Below, piece by piece: positions 1 to 7,721 of a stretch of DNA of 17,915 nt. The notes beneath the pieces are model-generated. The model had not been told where the DNA came from. It did not search any database and was given only the letters and a program-made list of their open reading frames with translations. Location: the NCBI GenBank assembly GCA_035544495.1, contig DATKEU010000168.1, forward strand, positions 1 to 17,915. Direction: 5' to 3'. The DNA comes from DATKEU01 sp035544495. Lineage in GTDB: Bacteria > Myxococcota_A > Polyangia > Fen-1088. Positions within the stretch are counted from its first letter, which is position 1; the number at the start of each line of letters is the position of its first letter. A program made the translations under genes and the position numbers.

Positions 1-696
<696 letters not shown>

Positions 697-702
697 GGGA
701 CG

Positions 703-731
703 ATCGTATACGGGGAATCGTCACGCGTCGA
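703..731 (-). promoter_or_regulatory. Candidate sigma-70 promoter of lon, leaderless spacing
   Basis: On the minus strand TCGACG (726-731), 17 bp, TACGAT (703-708). Each hexamer matches consensus at 4 of 6 bases. The -10 box ends 6 nt before the ATG, so the usual +1 would fall at or next to the start codon. Weak alone; supported by the same layout at other genes here. Confidence 0.45.
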
Positions 732-825
732 GGGCGCTCGCTGCGCCCGCTGGTGGAAGGGGCCCAGGAGGTCCATTTTCATTGCCGCCGCGGAGGTCCG
801 GAGGCGAACCAGCGCTCGGCCCCTG

Positions 826-2022
<1,197 letters not shown>

Positions 2023-2036
2023 GTCTGTCTCCCTGT

Positions 2037-2645
2037 TTACATTCGTCCACGGTCGCCGAGCGGGGCCCGGCAACGCAAAACATAGGTAGAACCTTCCCGG
2101 CCGAGGCGGCTCTCGTAGATCGAGACCTCGCTCACGACGACCTCGCCGAAGGCCTGCTCGGTCAGCGACTGCAGCGCCTGCCGGACATCGACGTGCGCGC
2201 GCTCCCTCGCCCGCCCCACGGTGACGTGGCCGCGAAAGGCGCGCTCCTCGGGAACGAAACCGTGCGCGGCTGCGACGTCGTCGACGATGGCGGCCACGCG
2301 CGCGAGGTGCTGCTGCCGGTCCTCGACGCCGGCCCAGATGATGCTGGCCTCGCGCAGCGACGGAAACGCCCCGAAGCCGCGCACGCCGATCGAGAACGGC
2401 GGCACCGCGCCCAAGCGCGCCACCAGCGCCTGCCCCAGCTGATCCAGCCGCCCGACGGCGACATTGCCCAGGAACTTCAGCGTGACGTGCAGGTTCTCGA
2501 CCTTGCTCGACCACCGGATATCCACATCGGGCAGCGCCGGCGCCAGCGACACCGCCGCCGCCAGCACGCGCTCCCGGACCTCCGACGGCAAATCGACAGC
2601 AATGAAGCTGCGAACCTCGGTCGGCTGAGCCGTGCTTTCCGTCAT
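2037..2645 (-). CDS. thpR: RNA 2',3'-cyclic phosphodiesterase (2'-5' RNA ligase family, ThpR/LigT)
   Basis: Member of the 2H phosphoesterase superfamily, which opens 2',3'-cyclic phosphates on RNA and can reversibly join 2'-5' linked RNA halves. The 202-residue protein carries both catalytic HxTx motifs: HVTL at 53-56 and HVTV at 140-143. The N-terminal strand RSFIAVDLP and the GFGAFPS stretch are also typical. Length is close to the usual 180-200. The ATG at 2643-2645 lies 13 bp after the cinA stop and has no strong ribosome site, so translation may be coupled to cinA. The true RNA substrate of this family in cells is poorly known. The same gene lies between cinA and recA in Deinococcus. Confidence 0.93.
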   Translation of the reverse strand: MTESTAQPTEVRSFIAVDLPSEVRERVLAAAVSLAPALPDVDIRWSSKVENLHVTLKFLGNVAVGRLDQLGQALVARLGAVPPFSIGVRGFGAFPSLREASIIWAGVEDRQQHLARVAAIVDDVAAAHGFVPEERAFRGHVTVGRARERAHVDVRQALQSLTEQAFGEVVVSEVSIYESRLGREGSTYVLRCRAPLGDRGRM

Positions 2646-2658
2646 CGCTGTATGCGCG

Positions 2659-3939
2659 TCATCGCTTGCGCGTGTCGAAGTAGCGCCGCGCCAGATCCAG
2701 GGCGTAGTACGCCGCCGCCATGCGGATGCGGTCGCGATCGCCGGCGAAGAGCTTGGTCGACGTGCGGGTCGAGCCCGGCCCGCACACCGCGAAGCAGACC
2801 GTCCCCACCGGCTTTTCCGGCGAGCCGCCGTCGGGTCCGGCCACGCCGGTCAGCGCCGCCGCCACCGTCGATCCGCACAGCTTCTTCACCCCCTCGGCCA
2901 TCTCGCGCGCGCAGGGCTCGCTGACGGCGCCGAAGTCGGCCAGCGTCTCCGCCTTGACGCCCAGCAGCCCGAGCTTGATGTCGTCGGCGTACGAGACCAC
3001 CGAGCCGCGGAAGAAGGTGCTGGCCCCCGGCTCGGCCGTGATGATCTGGCCGGCCAGCCCGCCGGTGCACGATTCGGCCAGCGCCAGCGTCGCCTCCTGC
3101 GTCTTCAGGGCCTTGGCCACCGCGCCCGCGAAGGTCTCGTCGTCGACGCCGTAGATGCCGGTGCCGATCCGCTTGCGCAGCTCGGCCTCCAGCCGTTCCA
3201 GCGTCTGCTTGGCGCGATCGGGTTCGTTGTCGCGCACCACGATCTTCACGTGGTTTTCGGGGTTGGCGGTCCGGAAGTGCAGCGTCACCCCCTCCACGCC
3301 GGTCAGCAGCCCCGCCAGGCGGTGATCGATGTGCGATTCGCCCATGCCGTAGAGGTGCCAGGTGCGCACGATCGGCGGGCGGATCCCGCGTTCGGCCAGG
3401 TCACGCGCCAGGCGCGGGGCGACGTGGTCGAGGTAGATCCGTTCCAGCTCGCGCGGGACGCCGGGCAGAAAATAGGCGTCCGCCCCGCCGAGCGAGATCA
3501 GGAAGCCAGGCGCGATCCCGGCCGAGTTGGGCAACGCCTTGCCGCCCGCCGGAACCCGCACCTGGCGCAGGTTGTTAGGCGTCAGCTCGAAGCCATGGGT
3601 CGAGAAGCGCTTCTTCATCGCCTCCAGCGACGGCTCGTCGGCGTTGGCCTCGACGCCCAGCAAACCCGCCACCACGTCCACCGTCCGATCGTCGTCGGTT
3701 GGCCCGAGGCCGCCGCAGGAGACGATGACGTCGACGGACGCGCGCAGGCGGACCAGCGCCGCCCGGATGTCGCGCGGGTCGTCCGAGATCACCAGGTGCT
3801 CGACCACGTCGAGGCCGGCCTCGAACATGCGCTGGGAGAGAAACGCGGCGTTGCGGTTGATGACCTCCCCCCGCAACACCTCGTCGCCGATGGCCAGCAG
3901 CGCCGCCCGCAGTGTCTTGAACCCCTCGGAACTAGACAT
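2659..3939 (-). CDS. cinA: CinA: molybdopterin-binding-like domain plus NMN deamidase domain
   Basis: Two-domain cytosolic protein of 426 residues, the normal full length. Residues 10-175 form the MoCF_biosynth-type domain (LLAIGDEVLRGEVINRN, then SCGGLGPTDDDRTVDVVAG at 74-92), linked in the family to ADP-ribose or CoA pyrophosphatase activity. Residues about 268-422 form the PncC-like C-terminal domain (LALAESCTGGLAGQIIT at 285-301 and ALTGVAGPDGG at 362-372), which in characterised relatives deamidates nicotinamide mononucleotide in pyridine-nucleotide salvage. The gene is first in the cinA-thpR-recA operon; cinA and recA are also cotranscribed in Streptococcus pneumoniae, where cinA is competence induced. 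ATG at 3937-3939 has no Shine-Dalgarno; a strong promoter ends 9 nt upstream. Confidence 0.95.
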   Translation of the reverse strand: MSSSEGFKTLRAALLAIGDEVLRGEVINRNAAFLSQRMFEAGLDVVEHLVISDDPRDIRAALVRLRASVDVIVSCGGLGPTDDDRTVDVVAGLLGVEANADEPSLEAMKKRFSTHGFELTPNNLRQVRVPAGGKALPNSAGIAPGFLISLGGADAYFLPGVPRELERIYLDHVAPRLARDLAERGIRPPIVRTWHLYGMGESHIDHRLAGLLTGVEGVTLHFRTANPENHVKIVVRDNEPDRAKQTLERLEAELRKRIGTGIYGVDDETFAGAVAKALKTQEATLALAESCTGGLAGQIITAEPGASTFFRGSVVSYADDIKLGLLGVKAETLADFGAVSEPCAREMAEGVKKLCGSTVAAALTGVAGPDGGSPEKPVGTVCFAVCGPGSTRTSTKLFAGDRDRIRMAAAYYALDLARRYFDTRKR

Positions 3940-3948
3940 TTGAGCAGT

Positions 3949-3977
3949 ACCCTACTCGCCGCCGGATGGTGTGTCAA
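3949..3977 (-). promoter_or_regulatory. Promoter of the cinA-thpR-recA operon
   Basis: On the minus strand a perfect TTGACA (3972-3977), exactly 17 bp, then TAGGGT (3949-3954). Only 9 nt (3940-3948) separate the -10 box from the cinA ATG, so a +1 about 7 nt downstream leaves a leader of about 2-3 nt: a leaderless mRNA. Confidence 0.7.
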
Positions 3978-4041
3978 AGAGATTCACGATCGCTTGTTTC
4001 CCGCCTTTCGCGGCACCGGTTGACCGATTGACGAGGACGAA

Positions 4042-4070
4042 TTGACGCCTCAATACGCGATCGGTACGCT
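4042..4070 (+). promoter_or_regulatory. Promoter of the PP2C phosphatase gene
   Basis: TTGACG (4042-4047), 17 bp, TACGCT (4065-4070). The predicted +1 is near 4077, giving a leader of about 15 nt before the ATG at 4092, without a Shine-Dalgarno. Two further TTGAC copies lie just upstream (4020 and 4028), so the true -35 or an operator could involve them. Confidence 0.5.
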
Positions 4071-4091
4071 CGGTTGGTCTCGACGCTCACC

Positions 4092-4859
4092 ATGCGCATT
4101 CGTTACGCCGCCAAGACCGACGTCGGGATGAAACGAACCCATAACGAGGACTACTTCTCGCTCATCGAGGACGAGCAGCTTTTTCTCGTAGCCGACGGCA
4201 TGGGCGGCCACGCGTCGGGCGAGGTGGCGTCGAAGATGGCGGCCGAGGTCATCCACGAGTTCTTCTCGCGCTCGAAGGACGACGACGCCACCTGGCCGTA
4301 CAAGATGGACCGCCACCTCAGCTACGTCGAGAACCGGCTGGTGGTCGGCATCAAGATGGCCAACCAGCGCATCTTCGAAGCCGCGGCCAAGGACATGAAG
4401 TTCAAGGGCATGGGCACGACGATCGTCAGCGGACAGATCGTCGGCGATCGGTTCTACATCGCTCACGTCGGCGATTCGCGCTGCTACCGGGTGCGCGAGG
4501 ACGGGATCCAGCAGATGACGCGCGATCATTCGCTGCTGGAGGATTACAAGGACGCCAAGCCCAACATGTCAGACGAGGAGCAGCGCAAGTTCCCGCACAA
4601 GAACGTCATCACGCGCGCGCTGGGCATGCGGGACACCGTCCAGGTCGATGTGCTGGCGCACGAGATCCGCGACCGCGACATCTTCCTGCTCTGCTCCGAC
4701 GGCCTGTCGGGGATGATCGACGACGACAAGGTGCTGGAGATCGTGCGCGTGGCCTCGTCGCTGGAGGCGGCGGTGGCGACCCTGATCGACGCCGCCAACC
4801 ACGCCGGCGGCACCGACAACATCACGGTGCTGGCGTTACAATGTCTGTCGACTGTCTGA
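4092..4859 (+). CDS. PP2C-family Ser/Thr protein phosphatase
   Basis: Metal-dependent (Mn/Mg) phosphatase that removes phosphate from Ser/Thr in proteins, normally opposing Hanks-type kinases. The 255-residue protein is a single catalytic domain with all standard motifs in order: DVGMKRTHNED at 10-20, VADGMGGH at 33-40 (metal-binding Asp), GMGTT at 106-110, HVGDSRCYR at 125-133, ITRALG at 173-178, LLCSDGLSGM at 199-208 and GGTDNITV at 239-246 (metal-binding Asp). No signal peptide or membrane segment, so cytosolic. ATG at 4092 gives the usual family beginning; an in-frame TTG at 4074 would add six residues of no clear merit. Its promoter diverges from cinA. No kinase gene is in the window; the FHA protein at 6761-7663 is a possible functional counterpart. 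Confidence 0.94.
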   Translation: MRIRYAAKTDVGMKRTHNEDYFSLIEDEQLFLVADGMGGHASGEVASKMAAEVIHEFFSRSKDDDATWPYKMDRHLSYVENRLVVGIKMANQRIFEAAAKDMKFKGMGTTIVSGQIVGDRFYIAHVGDSRCYRVREDGIQQMTRDHSLLEDYKDAKPNMSDEEQRKFPHKNVITRALGMRDTVQVDVLAHEIRDRDIFLLCSDGLSGMIDDDKVLEIVRVASSLEAAVATLIDAANHAGGTDNITVLALQCLSTV

Positions 4860-5414
4860 TCAGTCGTCGCGGCGCCACTTGATCGAGCAGCCCATCGAAG
4901 GGCGCTGCTCGGCGGCGGGACGCCCGCCCGAGACCAAGGCGTCGAGCGCGGCGGCGAGCTCGCGGCGCGTGACCTTGCCTTCGTCCTTCCACGAATCGTC
5001 GATGCGCCCGCGGTAGGCCAGGCGCCGATCGCGGTCGTAGACGAAAATGTCGGGCGTGCAGACCGCTCCGAAGGCGCGGGCGACGTCCTGCTCCTCGTCG
5101 TGCAGGTAGGGGAAGCCGTACTCCTTCTCGCGCCAGCGCGCGGCCAGCTTGTCGAACGCGTCGTCCGGGTATGTCGCCGCGTCGTTCGAGCAGATGCCCA
5201 CGAGCTGCACGCCGCGCCCGCCGTAGTCGCGGCGCAACCGGATCAGTCGATCCTCGACCGCCTTGACGTACGGACAATGGTTGCAGATGAACATCACGAC
5301 CAGCACCGGCGACGACGCGAAATCATCACGCGTGTACGTGCGCCCGTCGACGGCGGGCAGCGTGAAGGGCGGACACGATGAACCGATCGCCGCGGGCGGG
5401 GTTTCGACTGCCAT
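4860..5414 (-). CDS. Thioredoxin-fold (AhpC/TSA-redoxin type) protein
   Basis: Cytosolic redoxin of 184 residues. The CNHCPYV motif (Cys44 and Cys47) follows the strand VLVVMFI. The cis-proline loop is CTPDIFVYD (Pro121), and the tail PSMGCSIKW (Cys175) is typical of this thioredoxin-like subfamily. These suggest thiol-disulfide exchange or peroxide reduction, but the substrate is unknown for most members. There is no signal peptide, unlike exported ResA/TlpA relatives. Its stop codon abuts that of the PP2C gene with no base between them. ATG at 5412-5414 has no Shine-Dalgarno; TAGATT on the minus strand (5421-5426) ends 6 nt upstream and could be a -10 box, but I found no convincing -35. Confidence 0.9.
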   Translation of the reverse strand: MAVETPPAAIGSSCPPFTLPAVDGRTYTRDDFASSPVLVVMFICNHCPYVKAVEDRLIRLRRDYGGRGVQLVGICSNDAATYPDDAFDKLAARWREKEYGFPYLHDEEQDVARAFGAVCTPDIFVYDRDRRLAYRGRIDDSWKDEGKVTRRELAAALDALVSGGRPAAEQRPSMGCSIKWRRDD

Positions 5415-5490
5415 CGGCCGAATCTAGCACCAGCCGCCCCGGGCGGCCGGCGTCGCGAACGAGCAGGCCGCCGCGGCGCCGCCGCCCGGG

Positions 5491-5519
5491 TTGAAATCCC
5501 TGGCGGACAGTCGTACAAA
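5491..5519 (+). promoter_or_regulatory. Promoter of xseB-ispA
   Basis: TTGAAA (5491-5496, 5 of 6), 17 bp, TACAAA (5514-5519, 4 of 6). The -10 box ends 9 nt before the xseB ATG, so the leader would be about 2-3 nt. GAGG at 5522-5525 is too close to the start to be a normal ribosome site. Confidence 0.6.
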
Positions 5520-5528
5520 ACGAGGCGC

Positions 5529-5813
5529 ATGAACGGCGGTGGCAAATCGGGCGGCGGCCCCGAGACGGTGGCGCCCGAGCGGTTCGACGACGTCCTGGGG
5601 CGGCTGCGGTCGCTGGTCGATCGGCTGGAGAGCGGAAACCTGTCCCTGGAGGACAGCCTGCGCTCCTTCGAGGAAGGGATGGAGCTGTGCCGGCGGGGGG
5701 CGGGCATCCTGGACGCGGCCGAGAAGCGCGTCGAGGTCTTACTGGGAGGGCCAGCGGGCGCGCCGCGCACGGCCCCGCTCGATGCGCCCCCGACCGACCG
5801 CGATGAAGACTGA
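5529..5813 (+). CDS. xseB: Exodeoxyribonuclease VII small subunit
   Basis: Small subunit of the single-strand-specific exonuclease VII, which binds several copies to one XseA. The 94-residue protein contains the family signature: FDDVLGRLRSLVDRLESGNL (about 19-38), then LSLEDSLRSFEEGMELCRRG, a two-helix hairpin, followed by a divergent Ala/Pro-rich tail. The length is slightly above the usual 75-85. Its last codons overlap the start of ispA by 11 bp, the common xseB-ispA pairing. xseA is not in the window. Confidence 0.93.
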   Translation: MNGGGKSGGGPETVAPERFDDVLGRLRSLVDRLESGNLSLEDSLRSFEEGMELCRRGAGILDAAEKRVEVLLGGPAGAPRTAPLDAPPTDRDED

Positions 5814-6657
5814 CGGCGCATCCGCCGACCTGGCGACCTGGACGGCGCGCCGGCGCGCCGAGATCGACGCGCTCCTCGATCGCCGGCTGCCGGGCGGCGA
5901 CAGTGACGGCGATCCGGGCCGCCTTCGCGAATCGATCCGCTACTCGCTGCTGGCGCCGGGCAAGCGCCTGCGTCCGCTGCTGGCGCTGGCGGCCGCCGAG
6001 ACGGTGGCCGGCGCCGCCGACGAGCCGATGCGCGTCGCTTGCGCCTCGGTCGAGCTGGTGCATTGCTACTCGCTGATTCACGACGACCTGCCGGCGATGG
6101 ACGACGACGACTTTCGCCGCGGCCGGCCCAGCAACCACAAGGCGTTCAGCGAGGCGACGGCCATCTTGGCCGGCGACGCTCTGTTGACGCTGGCGTTCGA
6201 ATGGATCGCGGAGGCCGGGCTTCGGGCCGGGCGGCCGGCGGATTTTCTGCGGGCGTCGCTGGCGCTGGCTCAGGGTGCGGGGATGGGTGGAATGGTGCGG
6301 GGCCAGGCGCGCGACCTGGGCGAGGCGGTGCCCACGACGCTGGGCGATCTCGAGCGCTTGCACGATGAGAAGACGGCGGCGCTGTTCCGCGCCGCCCTGG
6401 AGATCGGCGCCGCCGTGGCCGGCGCCGACGAGGCGCAGCGCGCCGCCCTGGCGCGCTTCGGCCAGAGATACGGCGTGGCATTTCAGCACGCGGACGATCT
6501 TGACGATGCAGATCATGTGTCCTTCGCCGGTGCCGCTCGCGATCGATTGCACCAGCACATCGCCGACGCCGTGACGGCGCTGGCGCCGTTCGGCGCGCGC
6601 GCCGATCGCCTGCGCGCGTTCGCCCAGGCGCTGCTGCAGAAAGTGGCGGCGCCGTGA
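5803..6657 (+). CDS. ispA: Polyprenyl synthetase (farnesyl/geranyl diphosphate synthase type), shortened C-terminus
   Basis: Head-to-tail prenyltransferase that condenses IPP with allylic diphosphates to make short-chain precursors such as FPP. The 284-residue protein has GKRLRP at 53-58 (IPP binding), the first aspartate-rich motif DDLPAMDDDD at 94-103 with the bacterial FPP-type two-residue insert, GQARDL at 167-172 and the second aspartate motif DDLDD at 231-235. After that motif only 54 residues remain. By my alignment from memory E. coli IspA has about 77, including the GK...STYP segment that is missing here. Function as an IspA is likely but not certain. The ATG at 5803 lies inside the end of xseB, so translation is probably coupled. 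The frequent third partner dxs is absent; a signalling gene follows instead. Confidence 0.88.
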   Translation: MKTDGASADLATWTARRRAEIDALLDRRLPGGDSDGDPGRLRESIRYSLLAPGKRLRPLLALAAAETVAGAADEPMRVACASVELVHCYSLIHDDLPAMDDDDFRRGRPSNHKAFSEATAILAGDALLTLAFEWIAEAGLRAGRPADFLRASLALAQGAGMGGMVRGQARDLGEAVPTTLGDLERLHDEKTAALFRAALEIGAAVAGADEAQRAALARFGQRYGVAFQHADDLDDADHVSFAGAARDRLHQHIADAVTALAPFGARADRLRAFAQALLQKVAAP

Positions 6658-6694
6658 ACGTGCGCCGGGTGCGCCGAAATGGCCCATACCCTCT

Positions 6695-6713
6695 ACGGAA
6701 TATGGTCTTCCGT
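6695..6713. repeat. Small inverted repeat upstream of the FHA-GGDEF gene
   Basis: ACGGAA (6695-6700) and TTCCGT (6708-6713) are a perfect 6-bp inverted repeat around a 7-bp spacer. An AT-rich TAAAAT (6716-6721, 5 of 6 to the -10 consensus) follows directly. It could be an operator over a promoter for the downstream gene, but no good -35 box is visible and it could be chance. Confidence 0.3.
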
Positions 6714-6760
6714 GTTAAAATCGAAAGTGAAATGACGATTGGCCCGGGACGCGGGGACTG

Positions 6761-7663
6761 ATGTCGGTCGACGAGAGTACCCGCATGTTCGAAGCCCCCG
6801 CCACCGCTGGCGGCGGCAAGCGGGACCGCGCCTATCTGGTGGTGCTGGCCGGCACCAGCGTCGGCGAGATGTTCAAGATCGAGAGCGAGCAGACCATCAT
6901 CGGCCGCGGTCAGAAGGCGCAGATCCGGCTCCTCGACGATGGCATCTCGCGCGAGCACGCCCAGCTGGTCATCCAAGGTGATCGCGTCATCCTCGAAGAC
7001 ATGGGCTCGACCAACGGCACGTACTGCAACGGCCTCAAGGTCGACCGCAAGGAGCTGGTGGACGGCGACAAGATCCTGGTCGGGTCGACGACGATCTTGA
7101 AGTTCACGTACCACGACAATCTGGACGAGATCTTCCAGAAGCAGATGTACGAATCGGCCCTGCGCGACGGGCTCACCCGGGCTTTCAACAAGAAATACTT
7201 CACCGACCGGCTGGAGAGCGAGTTCACCTTCTCGATCCGGCACGGCGCCCCGCTGTCGCTGCTGCTGTTCGACGTCGACCACTTCAAGCGGGTCAACGAC
7301 ACCCATGGCCACCAGGCCGGCGACCATGTCCTGTCGGAGCTCTCGAACCTGATGGCCGGCTCGCTGCGCGTCGAGGACGTCTTTGCCCGCTACGGTGGCG
7401 AGGAGTTCGGCGTCATCTGCCGGGGCGCCGACGGCACCCAGGGTCGGATCGTCGGCGAGCGCATGCGCAAGGCCGTCGAGTCGACGGCGTTCACGTTCGA
7501 GGGACGCCGCATCCCGGTGACGATCAGCTTGGGCCTGGTGGTCTTGCCCGACCCCGGCATCAAGGACGCCACCCAGCTGATCAGCGCCGCCGATAGCGCG
7601 CTCTACCAGTCGAAGAACGCCGGCCGCAACCGCTTGACGATCTACAAGCCCGGCGCGGCCTGA
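6761..7663 (+). CDS. FHA-domain diguanylate cyclase (FHA-GGDEF)
   Basis: Cytosolic 300-residue protein predicted to make cyclic di-GMP from two GTP. The FHA domain (about 24-118) has the phosphothreonine-binding residues: IIGRG at 46-50, SREHA at 63-67 and STNGTYCNG at 83-91. The GGDEF domain (about 128-297) has DGLTRAFNKKYF, FDVDHFKRVND at 170-180 (metal and base contacts), the active-site GGEEF at 212-216 and SLGLV. RVED at 203-206 lies exactly five residues before GGEEF, the layout of a product-inhibition I-site. There is no membrane segment or receiver domain, so the input is probably phosphoprotein binding. The ATG at 6761 has GGGG about 8 nt upstream, unlike many first genes here. Confidence 0.95.
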   Translation: MSVDESTRMFEAPATAGGGKRDRAYLVVLAGTSVGEMFKIESEQTIIGRGQKAQIRLLDDGISREHAQLVIQGDRVILEDMGSTNGTYCNGLKVDRKELVDGDKILVGSTTILKFTYHDNLDEIFQKQMYESALRDGLTRAFNKKYFTDRLESEFTFSIRHGAPLSLLLFDVDHFKRVNDTHGHQAGDHVLSELSNLMAGSLRVEDVFARYGGEEFGVICRGADGTQGRIVGERMRKAVESTAFTFEGRRIPVTISLGLVVLPDPGIKDATQLISAADSALYQSKNAGRNRLTIYKPGAA

Positions 7664-7721
7664 CGCCCGCTCCGCTGCGAAGGCGCCCGCCCGTGGAGCT
7701 TGCGCAGCTCGTGCGGCCCGG

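Noticed and set aside
2023..2514. N-terminal extension of the RecA frame to a start at 2514.
   Set aside because: The added residues are Arg/Ala-rich shadow of thpR; the ATG at 2022 has a good Shine-Dalgarno and the normal RecA beginning.
2632..4023. Plus-strand open frame of 463 codons opposite cinA.
   Set aside because: The cinA frame carries all family motifs; the plus-strand product is a His/Arg/Gln-rich shadow.
5433..5447. GCCGCC-CCG-GGCGGC hairpin in the thioredoxin/xseB divergent gap.
   Set aside because: Such GC-only palindromes are common in this composition; no supporting feature.
7696..7710. GAGCT-TGCGC-AGCTC inverted repeat between the FHA-GGDEF and lipoprotein genes as a terminator.
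   Set aside because: Only five base pairs and no T-run on either side within a few bases; too weak to call.
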